64,000 nucleotides of DNA from Actinoallomurus bryophytorum (GTDB lineage: Bacteria; Actinomycetota; Actinomycetes; Streptosporangiales; Streptosporangiaceae): positions 4,464,001 through 4,528,000 of the forward strand of contig NZ_VFOZ01000001.1 of the NCBI RefSeq assembly GCF_006716425.1, given 5' to 3'. Position 1 is the first letter of the stretch; the number at the start of each line of letters is the position of its first letter. The position numbers and the translations under genes were made by a program. Positions 1 through 8,248 of the stretch are shown here, piece after piece. A model generated the notes under the pieces. That model was not told the DNA's origin, searched no databases, and saw nothing but the letters and a program-made list of their open reading frames with translations.

Positions 1-192
1 AAGAGGCGGGGCACCCCCTCGCGGGCGCCGTACTCGTAGAAGCTGTTCTGCCCGCGGCCGGCGAAGCCCGGCAGGGTCGGCTCGCTGATCGGTCCGGGCG
101 CGCCGCTGATCGGCTGCCCCCCGCCTCGAACTGCAGGGTGATCGAGAAGGCCGGCCGCGCCCGCCCGGCCAGAAGGCGTTCGCTGTGGTCAT
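1..192 (-). pseudogene. Polysaccharide-deacetylase-like protein, N-terminal part, two frame breaks
   Basis: Reading leftwards from an ATG at 192, the N-terminus begins MTTANAFWPGG. The reading then has to change frame to continue as ARPAFSITLQFEAGG, and again at a G-run near 114-120 to continue as QPISGAPGPISEP and then NSFYEYGAREGVPRL at the window edge. Joined, these segments resemble the start of the polysaccharide deacetylase/allantoinase (PuuE-like) family, where 'YEYG.R.G..RLL' follows the first strand. No single frame stays open, so this is either a decayed gene or a stretch with sequencing errors in G-runs. The family call comes from recognition of the joined reading and is moderate. 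Confidence 0.5.
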
Positions 193-248
193 GGTGCCGC
201 TGGGCCGACCTCGCGAAGGTGGGTTCGCGGACCTGCACGGGACCGCCG

Positions 249-896
249 TCAGGTGAGCAGTTCGTGGTGGAGGGTCCGGGCGAGCCAGTCGCGGAAGTCC
301 TCGTACGTCCAGTCGCGATCACCGACGAGGTGACGGTGCAGGCCGGGGTCGTTGTAGACGGTGATCACGTCGGCGGCCCGCTCCGGGGTGAGCCGGGGGG
401 TGAGGGCGCCGGCGGCGACTAGGAGGGCGACGACCCGCCGCGCGCCCTCGCGCCGTTGGCGTCCGATGTCGGCCCACAGGGCGGCGACGTCGGTGTCGGT
501 GTCGGCGGCGGTGCGGACCACCTCGTACAGGGCCGACACCCCTGCCACGATGCGGGCGAGGATGTCGGCGTAGGCGGCGATGATGTCGGCGCCGTCGTCC
601 AGGGCCTGCATGTCCCGCGACTCGGGCCGGTCGGCGAGGGGGACGCGGCGGTCGTCGCCGATCAGGGCCTGGTCGTAGGCGGTCTTGAGCAGCCAGGGCT
701 TCGCTCCGGCCGCGGTGAAGACGGTCGACCGGCTGACCCCCGCGGCCTCGGCGATGGCGTCGATCGACGTGCCGGCGTATCCGCGTGCGGCGAAGAGATC
801 GGATGCCGCGGTGAGGACGGCGCGCCGGGTCGCCTCGGCCTGCTGGGCCCGGATGCCCGAGCGGTAGGTCCCTTTGGCCGGCGGCCTCGCACTCAT
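249..896 (-). CDS. TetR/AcrR family transcriptional regulator
   Basis: A 215-residue protein with an N-terminal TetR helix-turn-helix (about residues 20-70). It contains 'TRRAVLTAASDLFAARGYAGTSIDAIAEAAGVSRSTVF' style segments, then a helical ligand-binding half with no recognisable effector pocket. The start has an AGGA-type ribosome site a few bases upstream. It is divergent from the SDR gene at 1177, so it may control that gene. A 7-4-7 inverted repeat lies at 919-936, just upstream of its start. TetR proteins usually repress themselves and a neighbour; the ligand is unknown. Confidence 0.9.
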   Translation of the reverse strand: MSARPPAKGTYRSGIRAQQAEATRRAVLTAASDLFAARGYAGTSIDAIAEAAGVSRSTVFTAAGAKPWLLKTAYDQALIGDDRRVPLADRPESRDMQALDDGADIIAAYADILARIVAGVSALYEVVRTAADTDTDVAALWADIGRQRREGARRVVALLVAAGALTPRLTPERAADVITVYNDPGLHRHLVGDRDWTYEDFRDWLARTLHHELLT

Positions 897-918
897 GTCC
901 TCGCTCCTGGTCCGCTCC

Positions 919-936
919 GTGGTCGCCGCCGACCAC
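919..936. promoter_or_regulatory. Inverted repeat, candidate operator for the adjacent TetR gene
   Basis: GTGGTCG and CGACCAC form a perfect 7-bp inverted repeat around a 4-base spacer, 23 bases upstream of the TetR start. A second short palindrome, ACCACGTGGT (932-941), overlaps it. The position suits autoregulation, but short GC-rich palindromes are frequent here, so this is a weak call. Confidence 0.3.
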
Positions 937-1176
937 GTGGTGTGCGCGCTCGTCGCGCGCCGAGCCTACCGGCCGTCTCGCCGCGCCTCTCCGGACCGGG
1001 GCTGGTGAGCCACCGTGCCGGGGCGCGGCGGTGAGACCATCTAATTTGGTCGGACTCTCAGTATGATAATTTAGCCTTCAACAAAGTGGCCGCTCTGTTG
1101 GGAGCTCCGCTCGTCCGCGGAACTCCGGTGCACCGGCGCTTCCACCTCGACCGAGCACCCTCGGAGGAGCATCTTC

Positions 1177-1944
1177 ATGTCCGTCGCACAGGCATTCGTC
1201 CCGACAACCCCGGTTCCAGGCGAGTTCGCGGGGCGGCGCGCCCTGGTCACCGGAGGGTCGCGCGGGATCGGCGCGGCCGTGGCCCGGCACCTCATCGACG
1301 GCGGGGCGACCGTCGTCACCAGCGCCCGCAACCGCACCGAGGACACCCCGAAGGACTCCACCTTCATCAGTGCCGACATCCGCGGCGCCGACGGGGCCCG
1401 CCGTCTCGTGGACGGAGCGCTCGACGCCCTCGGCGGCCTTGACCTCCTGGTGAACAACGCGGGCGCGGCCCGCGCGCACCTCGCGGGCATTCCGGACGAG
1501 GAGTGGGAGGACTCCCTCGCGATCAACTTCCTGTCGGCCGTACGGGTGACCTCAGCCGCCCTGCCGGCCCTGCGGAAGAGCGAACGGGCGGCCATCGTCA
1601 ACGTCTCGTCGGGTGTCAGCACCGATCCGCCCGCGCCCGTCCTGCACTACGGCGCGGCCAAGGCGGCGCTGGAGAGCTGGTCCAAGGGCCTTGCAACCCA
1701 GCTGACGCCGTCCGGCATCCGGGTCAACACCGTCGTCCTCGGCATGGTCCTCACGCCCGGGGGCAGCGAGGTGCTGGCGCCGATGGCGGGGGCCATGGGC
1801 GGAACGGCGGAGCAGGCGTACGCCGCGGTTCCGATCGGCCGTGGCGGCGACGCCCGTGACGCCGCCGAGGCGATCGCGTTCCTGCTGTCCGACCGTGCCC
1901 AGTGGATCGCCGGCAGTTCGCTTCACGTCAACGGAGGGGCCTGA
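1177..1944 (+). CDS. SDR family NAD(P)-dependent oxidoreductase
   Basis: A 255-residue classical short-chain dehydrogenase. It has the cofactor motif TGGSRGIG near residues 25-32, the structural NNAG motif near 100, a catalytic serine in NVSSGVS and the YxxxK active site in YGAAKAALE. A GGAGGAG ribosome site precedes the ATG. The first 18 residues extend beyond the usual SDR start. It faces away from the TetR gene at 249-896, a common arrangement for a substrate-induced oxidoreductase. The substrate cannot be read from the sequence. Confidence 0.92.
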   Translation: MSVAQAFVPTTPVPGEFAGRRALVTGGSRGIGAAVARHLIDGGATVVTSARNRTEDTPKDSTFISADIRGADGARRLVDGALDALGGLDLLVNNAGAARAHLAGIPDEEWEDSLAINFLSAVRVTSAALPALRKSERAAIVNVSSGVSTDPPAPVLHYGAAKAALESWSKGLATQLTPSGIRVNTVVLGMVLTPGGSEVLAPMAGAMGGTAEQAYAAVPIGRGGDARDAAEAIAFLLSDRAQWIAGSSLHVNGGA

Positions 1945-1992
1945 CCGCGACGGGCGAAGCACGGAGAGCCGGCGCGTCACCGGCCCCGAGCC

Positions 1993-2586
1993 TCAGCGTT
2001 CGCCGCCCGGCTTCCACAGCACGTCGCCGTGGTCGGCGTTGGCCACCCGGCCGAGGATGAACAGCAGGTCGGACAGGCGGTTGAGGTAGCGCGCGGTGAG
2101 CGGGTTGATGTCATCATGCGCGTCGAGGGCCGCCCAGGTCCCGCGCTCGGCCCGGCGTACGACCGTACGGGCCACGTGGAGCAGCGCCGCGCCCGCGGTA
2201 CCGCCGGGAAGGATGAAGCTGCGCAGCGTCGGCAGCCCGGCGTTGTGCGTGTCGCAGGCCGCCTCCAGCCTGTCGACGTACTCCTCGGTGACCCGCAGCG
2301 GAGGGAACTCCGGCGCCTCGACGACGGGCGTGCACAGGTCCGCGCCCACGTCGAACAGCTCGTTCTGCACGCGCTGGAGGAGCGTGGCGACCTCCTCCGG
2401 CAGGCCGCCCAGCGTGATCGCCACGCCGATGGCGCTGTTGGCCTCGTCGACGTCCGCGTACGCCACGAGCCTCGGGTCGTTCTTGGAGGTACGGCTCATG
2501 TCGCCGAGGTTGGTCGTGCCGTCGTCGCCGGTACGGGTGTAGATCTTCGAGAGCACGACCGGCTGGTCATCGCGGTTCTTGGGCAT
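1993..2586 (-). CDS. pduO: Cob(I)yrinic acid a,c-diamide adenosyltransferase, PduO type
   Basis: ATP:corrinoid adenosyltransferase of the PduO/MMAB family, which makes adenosylcobalamin for B12 mutases. After the start comes 'LSKIYTRTGDDGTTNLGDMSR', the glycine-rich ATP-binding N-terminus of the family. The C-terminal half carries the usual helical core with 'RAERGTWAA' and 'RYLNRLSDLLFILGR'. I chose the ATG at 2586 (MPKNRDDQ) because AGGG lies about ten bases upstream; a GTG at 2604 would add six residues. It runs convergently with the SDR gene. Its product would serve the mutase at 35.5 kb. Confidence 0.93.
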   Translation of the reverse strand: MPKNRDDQPVVLSKIYTRTGDDGTTNLGDMSRTSKNDPRLVAYADVDEANSAIGVAITLGGLPEEVATLLQRVQNELFDVGADLCTPVVEAPEFPPLRVTEEYVDRLEAACDTHNAGLPTLRSFILPGGTAGAALLHVARTVVRRAERGTWAALDAHDDINPLTARYLNRLSDLLFILGRVANADHGDVLWKPGGER

Positions 2587-2770
2587 GACACCAACCCTAG
2601 CCACGAGGGCCCGGCGGGCTCACGCGTCCATGGCATGGATTCGCCGGCACAGGCAACGCTGGACGCCGTCTGCGGCGTCTTCCCAGGTGACAGCCGTTCC
2701 GCTTGCGCGGGACGGCCTCACAAGCGGTGCCCGGCGGACCTCGGGGGCGTGCCGGGAACCGCGATATCGC

Positions 2771-2815
2771 GACGGGCCCCCGGCCGCCCCGTACGGGCGC
2801 GGCCGGGGACCCGTC
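2771..2815. terminator. Strong hairpin downstream of the M28 peptidase gene
   Basis: Two 17-base arms (2771-2787 and 2799-2815) pair at 16 of 17 positions around an 11-base loop that is itself mostly the palindrome CCCGTACGGG. It lies six bases beyond the stop of the M28 peptidase gene on the minus strand and has no clear U-tract. High-GC actinobacteria often use such bare hairpins as terminators. The rest of 2605-2770 shows no gene. Confidence 0.6.
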
Positions 2816-2821
2816 CCGCAC

Positions 2822-4321
2822 TCAGCGGACGTCGACGCCCGCGGGGGCGCGGAGCACGGTGTGCGTGACCGCCTTGCGCGCGGCGATCCGGTCACCGTTG
2901 ACCGGCAGGGTGCTCTTGGCGAACACCTGGACGGCGTGCGCGGCACCGTCGGACAGCTGGTCGAGAATGGTGGAGTTGTTGTTGTCGTAGGTGTCGCAGG
3001 CCTGGTGGTAGCAGCCGTCGTACGCCTTGCCGGCCTCGCCGCCGTAGATCGCGGCCTCCTCGGGCGTCTTCAGGCCCTCGGCGCCGGAGTCCAGGCCGCC
3101 GGCCGGGATGCCGTTGTCGATGAACGGTCCGTAGTCCGAGCGCCCGTCGAACGTGCTCGGGGAGGTCTGCAGCGAACGTCCGCCGTAGTAGTCCAGGAAG
3201 ACCTTCTCGATCGCGCCGGAGCCCGCGGGCGGGTTGGTGCCCGCGCCCTCGGAGTCGTCGCCGTCGTAGACGCCACGGCGGCCGTTGGGCGAGCCCAGCA
3301 TGTCGAAGTTGAGGTTCAGCGCGATGGTGGCCTTCTGGTCGGCGCTCAGGTGGGTGACGTAGTAGGTCGAGCCGAGCAGGCCCTCCTCCTCGGCGCCCCA
3401 GAAGGCGAACCGGACCTTGTTCTTGATGTCCCCGCCGAGCTTGGCGATCTGCTCGGCGACGGTGAGGGCCGTGGCCGTGCCGCTGCCGTTGTCGTTGATG
3501 CCCGGGCCCTTGACCACGCTGTCGAGGTGGGCGCCCATGACGACCACGTTGTCGGCGCGGCCGCGCGCGGTGTCGGCGATCACGTTGTGCGCGGTGCGCC
3601 TCTCGTTGATCGTGTCGGTCTTGATGTGCAGCTTCAGCGTGCCCGACGCGGCGGCCTTGGCCAGGTCGGTGCCGAGCTGGAAGGTCGGGCCGATGATCGG
3701 GATCTGGAAGGGCTGGCTGGCCGTGCCCGCGACCGGACCCATCCGGTCGGGTGCCGCCCCGTCGTTGTAGATCGCGATGGCGGTGGCGCCTGCGGTCACC
3801 GCGTTCGTGACCTTGACGGAGAAGTTGCAGCCACCCCGCTTGACCAGCGCGATGTCGCCCTTGGTGAACCCGGTGAAGTCCTCGGCCTCGCAGCCGCTGC
3901 CCACTCCGGCACCGGCCGTGTCGATCGCCTCGGCCGTCGCGGTGACGTCGCCCGAGCCGGAGAAGTCGAGCGTGTCGTAGTCGGTGCCGTACGTGTAGAC
4001 GGGGCCACCGGGCTGGTCGAAGACCGCGGGCGTCTTCTCCTTGAAGTAGTCGAAGGGGAAGTCCTGCACCGTCGGCTTGTAGCCGGCCTTGGTCAGCTCC
4101 TTGACGACGTACTTGGTCGAGATCTCGAAGCCGGGCTCACCCGCGGCGCGGGTGCCGCCGTTGTAGGTGGCGATCGTCTGGAGGTCCTGCTGGTGTCTAC
4201 GGATGTCTTTGAGCTTGACCAGCTTGTCGAGCCGCGGATGCGCGGCCGCGTCCGCCGGAACCGCCGTCGTGATCGAGGCGGCGGCCAGGCCCATGAGGGT
4301 AGCGATGGCGAGTTTGCGCAC
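2822..4321 (-). CDS. Secreted M28 family zinc aminopeptidase with PA domain
   Basis: A 499-residue protein resembling Streptomyces griseus-type aminopeptidases. A Sec signal peptide covers roughly residues 1-26, ending in PADAAA. A protease-associated insert follows at about 125-235. The M28 zinc core has H265 (GAHLDS), D277 (NDNGSG), E311/E312 (WGAEEEG), D340 (NFDMLGS) and H439 (CYHQACDTYDN), so both metal sites look complete. It should act outside the cell and release N-terminal amino acids. It is divergent from the GMC oxidoreductase, and a hairpin follows its stop. Confidence 0.95.
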   Translation of the reverse strand: MRKLAIATLMGLAAASITTAVPADAAAHPRLDKLVKLKDIRRHQQDLQTIATYNGGTRAAGEPGFEISTKYVVKELTKAGYKPTVQDFPFDYFKEKTPAVFDQPGGPVYTYGTDYDTLDFSGSGDVTATAEAIDTAGAGVGSGCEAEDFTGFTKGDIALVKRGGCNFSVKVTNAVTAGATAIAIYNDGAAPDRMGPVAGTASQPFQIPIIGPTFQLGTDLAKAAASGTLKLHIKTDTINERRTAHNVIADTARGRADNVVVMGAHLDSVVKGPGINDNGSGTATALTVAEQIAKLGGDIKNKVRFAFWGAEEEGLLGSTYYVTHLSADQKATIALNLNFDMLGSPNGRRGVYDGDDSEGAGTNPPAGSGAIEKVFLDYYGGRSLQTSPSTFDGRSDYGPFIDNGIPAGGLDSGAEGLKTPEEAAIYGGEAGKAYDGCYHQACDTYDNNNSTILDQLSDGAAHAVQVFAKSTLPVNGDRIAARKAVTHTVLRAPAGVDVR

Positions 4322-4514
4322 GAGCGCCCTTTCTCAACAGGTAAAGCGGAGGTAATGCCCAGAGATTGACATCTCTGGCATCCCGCCGCCAGCCGTTGTA
4401 ACCGACTAGTTGTCGAGTTCGGCAGTGTTGGCTAGAACACGGTTCGGTGGACTGCCCCAGAACGCCCGTAATCGATAGTGTTTCGCCGAGGTTCCCCAAG
4501 CTCCGGAGGCGGCC

Positions 4515-6134
4515 GTGTACGACTACGTCATCGTGGGTGCCGGTAGTGCGGGCTGTGTGCTCGCCGCGCGGCTCAGCGCCGACTCCGGTGCCCGCGTACT
4601 CCTGCTGGAGGCGGGCCCGGCCGACGACGCGCCCGAGATCCGTATCCCGGCAGGCCTGCAGACGCTCTTCAAGGGCCCCTACGACTGGGACTACACGACG
4701 ACGCCCCAGGAGAACGCGCAGGGGCGCGGCGTCTACTGGCCGCGCGGCCGCACGCTCGGTGGGAGCTCGTCCACCAACGCGATGATCTACATCCGTGGTC
4801 ATCGGCACGACTATGACACCTGGCGGGACGACTACGGCTGCAAAGGCTGGGGCTATGCCGACCTGTTGCCCTACTTCCGGCGTGCGGAGGACCAGCAACG
4901 GGGCGAGTCGGAGTTCCACGGCGTCGGCGGGCCGCTGCGTGTGGAGGACCTGCGCTACAAGCACCCGCTGACCCGCTCGTGGGTCGAGTCGGCGAAGGCC
5001 TTCGGCCTGCCCGCCAACAACGACTTCAACGGCGCCGAGCAGGACGGCGTCGGCTACTACCAGGTCACCCAGCGGCGCGGACGGCGCTGGTCGACGGCGG
5101 ACGCCTACCTCCGGCCGGTCCTGGACCGCCCCAACCTCACCGTGCAGACCGACGCGCTCACCACGAAGGTCCTGGTGGAGAACGGCCGGGCGACCGGCGT
5201 CCGCTACGTGACCGGTGGCCGCGAGGAGGAGGCGCTCGCCCAGCGCGAGGTCATCCTGTGCGGCGGGGCGGTCAACTCACCGCAGCTGCTCATGCTGTCC
5301 GGGCTCGGCCCCGCGGACCACCTGCGCTCGCTGGGCATCGACGTCGTCGCGGACCTGCCCTCGGTCGGCACCGGGCTCCAGGACCACCCGATCGTGCCGG
5401 TCCGGTGGCACACGCCCGGGACCAAGTCGGTCTGGGAGGTCGCCAACCTGCGCAACCTCATGCTCTGGCAGACGCTGGGCCGCGGACCGTACGCCTCCAA
5501 CGTGGCCGAGGCCGGGGGGTTCGTCCGGACCACACCGGGGCTGCCGGCACCCGACCTGCAGTACCACGTGCTCGGCACCCCGTACGTCGGCCAGGGCCTG
5601 GTCGACGTCGCCGAGCGGATGATCTCCGTCTTCGCCACGGTGGTCTCGGTGGCGAGCCGCGGCAGCATCACCCTGCGGTCGGCCGACCCGCGCTGGAAGC
5701 CGCTGATCGACCCGGCGTACCTCAGTGAGCGGGCCGACCTGGAGGTGCTCCTCGCGGGCGTCGGCCAGGCCAGGGAGATCGCGGCGAACCGCCCGTTCGC
5801 GCGGATCAGCGGCGGCGAGGCGGCTCCCGGCGAGGGCATCGACGTGACCGACTGGATCCGTCACGAGGTCGTGACGCTGTACCACCCGACGAGCACGTGT
5901 GCGATGGGCGGCGGCGACGAGTCGGTGTGCGACCCGGAGTTGCGCGTACGCGGCGTGGACGGGTTGCGTGTCGTGGACGCCTCGGTCATGCCGGCCGTGC
6001 CCCGCGGCAACACCAACGCCCCGACCATCGCGATCGCCGAACGCGCCGCCGACCTGATCGCGGGCGGCCCGCTGCTGCCTTCCGCGGACCCGGCTTCCAC
6101 CGACGGCCTGCTCCCTGCCGCCGACCAGCCGTAG
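4515..6134 (+). CDS. GMC family oxidoreductase (choline dehydrogenase-like)
   Basis: A 539-residue FAD enzyme of the glucose-methanol-choline family. The GTG start follows GGAGGC. The N-terminal dinucleotide site is VIVGAGSAGCVLAARL followed by the acidic strand end in LLLEAG. The GMC signature 'GGSSSTNAMIYIRGH' lies near residue 85, and the C-terminal catalytic histidine is in YHPTSTCAMGG. It oxidises an alcohol at FAD, but the alcohol cannot be inferred. It stands alone, divergent from the M28 peptidase and ending before a perfect 11-bp hairpin. Confidence 0.94.
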   Translation: MYDYVIVGAGSAGCVLAARLSADSGARVLLLEAGPADDAPEIRIPAGLQTLFKGPYDWDYTTTPQENAQGRGVYWPRGRTLGGSSSTNAMIYIRGHRHDYDTWRDDYGCKGWGYADLLPYFRRAEDQQRGESEFHGVGGPLRVEDLRYKHPLTRSWVESAKAFGLPANNDFNGAEQDGVGYYQVTQRRGRRWSTADAYLRPVLDRPNLTVQTDALTTKVLVENGRATGVRYVTGGREEEALAQREVILCGGAVNSPQLLMLSGLGPADHLRSLGIDVVADLPSVGTGLQDHPIVPVRWHTPGTKSVWEVANLRNLMLWQTLGRGPYASNVAEAGGFVRTTPGLPAPDLQYHVLGTPYVGQGLVDVAERMISVFATVVSVASRGSITLRSADPRWKPLIDPAYLSERADLEVLLAGVGQAREIAANRPFARISGGEAAPGEGIDVTDWIRHEVVTLYHPTSTCAMGGGDESVCDPELRVRGVDGLRVVDASVMPAVPRGNTNAPTIAIAERAADLIAGGPLLPSADPASTDGLLPAADQP

Positions 6135-6222
6135 ATCTGGATGAACGCCCTCCGCCTCGCCAGTGATGTCCGACAGCCGCCGCGAAACGCACGGGCGACA
6201 CCGCCGGCCGGGCACAGACGAA

Positions 6223-6263
6223 GAATCCCGCCCGGCCGGGGGGTTCCGGCGTGGGCGGGATTC
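6223..6263. terminator. Perfect 11-bp hairpin between convergent genes
   Basis: GAATCCCGCCC (6223-6233) pairs exactly with GGGCGGGATTC (6253-6263) across a 19-base loop. It lies after the GMC oxidoreductase stop and after the small leftward gene at 6286-6387, so it can end transcription from both sides. Confidence 0.75.
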
Positions 6264-6285
6264 GGCTGAGCGGGCCGACGCGGGT

Positions 6286-6387
6286 TCACCGCGCGCGGCT
6301 CTTCCGCGTCCGGCGCCCGGCCTCGACGTCGGCGTTCAGCTCGCGTACGTGCTCGTTCATGATGGCCCTGATGATGTCGGGATGCAT
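6286..6387 (-). CDS. Small conserved-looking 33-residue protein
   Basis: A short gene starting MHPDIIRAIMNEHVRELNAD and ending in an arginine-rich tail (GRRTRKSRAR). An AGGAGG ribosome site lies eight bases before the ATG, stronger than at most genes here, and a hairpin follows the stop at 6223-6263. The sequence forms one amphipathic helix with a basic C-terminus. Short proteins beginning MHP..., with an N-terminal acidic/hydrophobic helix and a basic end, recur unannotated in actinobacteria (recollection, not a search). Its function is unknown. It lies downstream of the TetR gene on the same strand. Confidence 0.65.
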   Translation of the reverse strand: MHPDIIRAIMNEHVRELNADVEAGRRTRKSRAR

Positions 6388-6520
6388 GTCCGGCTCCTCC
6401 TGCTGCGAACCGGTCGATCCGGCCTCGCAATACCAAGATTCGCGCTAAGCCGGGTGCCCCCACATTGGGACGATGCACTATCTCTTCGGCCGATGCCGCC
6501 TCAGGCCTCCTTAGGGCGCC

Positions 6521-7174
6521 TTAGTCCGTCCCAGACGGCCTTAGGGGCCCGGCGGCCGCCTCGCTCCCCGCTCGGCTCGGCCGGGTACGGAGCCCTTCGG
6601 ACACCACCGTGACGAGCCGGCTCAGCGCGGTGCCGTGCGGGTCGTCGGCCTCGCGCGCCAGACAGCCCGCCATCAGGGCCTTCACGTCCGGGTACGTGAT
6701 GTCGGCCCGTATCGCTCCCGCTTCCTGTGCACGGACGAGCATGGTGCGCAGCCGGCCCGAGACGTCGCAGCCGGCGCGAACGGCGGCGGTCTCCACGTCG
6801 TAGCCGGCGCCGGCCAGGGCCTCGGCGAGTCCCCGGTGGGCCGCACCCTCGTGGACCAGTGTGGCGAAGAAGGTGAAGAACGCGGTCGCGGCGTCATGGG
6901 TGCCGGCGACCTCGTCCGCCTGTTCGGTGAGCTGCCTCATGCGGTCGAGCAGGACCGCCGCGAACAGCTCCTCCTTCGTGGGGAAGTGCCGGCTGACGGT
7001 ACCGGTGCCCACGCCGGCGCGGCGCGCGATCTCGTGCACCGGCACGGACAGCCCTTCGGCCGCGAAGACCTCGGCCGCCACCTGGAGCACCTGGGCGCGG
7101 TTGCGCCGGGCGTCGGCGCGTAGTGCCCTGCCGGGTTTGCGGCCGTCGGCATCGCTCGCGGCGGGATCGTCCAT
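6521..7174 (-). CDS. TetR/AcrR family transcriptional regulator
   Basis: A TetR regulator with the HTH near residues 20-70 from the chosen ATG: 'RRNRAQVLQVAAEVFAAEG', then 'VHEIARRAGVGTGTVSRHFPTKEELF'. The C-terminal part matches the SCO1712/TetR_C form with 'LLAVRAGC..'-like helices. The ATG at 7174 has GAGGAG about a dozen bases upstream. An upstream ATG at 7270 would place the two palindromic operators inside the coding region and is disfavoured. It probably represses itself and the divergent SDR through the paired sites at 7208-7254. Confidence 0.9.
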   Translation of the reverse strand: MDDPAASDADGRKPGRALRADARRNRAQVLQVAAEVFAAEGLSVPVHEIARRAGVGTGTVSRHFPTKEELFAAVLLDRMRQLTEQADEVAGTHDAATAFFTFFATLVHEGAAHRGLAEALAGAGYDVETAAVRAGCDVSGRLRTMLVRAQEAGAIRADITYPDVKALMAGCLAREADDPHGTALSRLVTVVSEGLRTRPSRAGSEAAAGPLRPSGTD

Positions 7175-7207
7175 CGCGGGGCCGCGTCTCCTCTCGGGGT
7201 CGACAAG

Positions 7208-7254
7208 CGGGACGGCCGTCCCGTATATTTCCCAGAACCGGGACGGCTGTCCCG
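7208..7254. promoter_or_regulatory. Two TetR operators, 31 bp apart
   Basis: CGGGACGGCCGTCCCG (7208-7223) is a perfect 16-bp palindrome. CGGGACGGCTGTCCCG (7239-7254) is the same site with one change. Centres are 31 bp apart, three helical turns, so two repressor dimers would bind the same face. The only AT-rich stretch, TATATTT, lies between them and is a likely -10 region. They lie between the TetR gene (start 7174) and the SDR gene (start 7283). Confidence 0.85.
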
Positions 7255-7282
7255 ATTCTACCCCGTGCACCGGAGATGTCAG

Positions 7283-8248
7283 ATGGTACTGAGCACGAGG
7301 CGGCGCTGGACGGCTGCCGACATTCCTGACCAGCGAGGACGCACGGCCGTGATCACGGGCGCGAACACGGGGCTCGGCTTCGAGACGGCCAGGCTGCTCG
7401 CCGAACGCGGCGCCACCGTGATCCTGGCCTGCCGCGACACGGTCAAGGCGGCGGACGCCGCGGCCCGCATCACCGCACTGGCGCCGGACTCGACGGTGCG
7501 CACACTGCGGCTCGACCTGTCGTCACTGGCTTCGGTCCGGCGTGCCGCCGAACGGCTCCGCGCCGACCACCCACGGATCGACCTGCTCGTCAACAACGCC
7601 GGCGGAGTCAGGCGGCGGTACGCGGTCACCGAGGACGGCTTCGAGCTGACCTTCGCCACCAACCACCTCGGCCCGTTCGCGTTCACCGGCCTGGTCCTGG
7701 ACCGGCTCCTGGCCGTACCAGGGGCGCGGGTCGTCACGGTCGCCAGCATCGGGCACCGGCGGGGCACCGTCGCCTTCGACGACCTGCACTTCACCCGCGG
7801 ATACCGGTACGCGCACGCGTACTTCCAGTCCAAGCTCGCGAACCTCATGTTCACCTACGAACTCCACCGGCGGCTGGCCGCGGCCGGCGTGCCGGCCATC
7901 GCGGTGGCCGCCCATCCCGGCAACGCGCGCACGGAGTTCGGCCGGGAGATGCCGCTCCCGGTCCGGGTCATGATGCGTCCGCAATTCCGGATGCTCACCT
8001 GGTGGCTGATGCAGAGTCCGCAGAAAGCGGCCCTGGCCACGGTGCGCGCCGCGGTCGACCCGGAGGCGCGCGGCGGCGACTACTACGGCCCGCCGGGCCG
8101 TGCCCAGTTCACCGGGTATCCCACCCGCGTCCGGTCCACCGCACGCTCCCACGACATGGCGGCAGGGCGCCGTCTGTGGCAGGAGTCCGAACGGCAGACC
8201 GGCGTCACCTACCCACTCGCGGAACCGGCACGCGTCACACCGTCCTGA
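7283..8248 (+). CDS. SDR family oxidoreductase (retinol dehydrogenase/protochlorophyllide reductase-like)
   Basis: About 321 residues from the ATG at 7283, chosen because GGAGA lies just upstream; an ATG at 7265 would add six. It has the Rossmann motif TGANTGLGFETARLLAERGA, NNAG in LVNNAGGVRRR, and YFQSKLANLMF carrying the catalytic tyrosine and lysine. The long form with 'TNHLGPFAFTGLVL' and 'VAAHPGNARTEF' is typical of the retinol-dehydrogenase-like SDR group. It is divergent from a TetR regulator with tandem operators between them, so it is probably induced by that regulator's ligand. Its end overlaps the convergent sigma-factor gene by 14 bases. Confidence 0.92.
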   Translation: MVLSTRRRWTAADIPDQRGRTAVITGANTGLGFETARLLAERGATVILACRDTVKAADAAARITALAPDSTVRTLRLDLSSLASVRRAAERLRADHPRIDLLVNNAGGVRRRYAVTEDGFELTFATNHLGPFAFTGLVLDRLLAVPGARVVTVASIGHRRGTVAFDDLHFTRGYRYAHAYFQSKLANLMFTYELHRRLAAAGVPAIAVAAHPGNARTEFGREMPLPVRVMMRPQFRMLTWWLMQSPQKAALATVRAAVDPEARGGDYYGPPGRAQFTGYPTRVRSTARSHDMAAGRRLWQESERQTGVTYPLAEPARVTPS

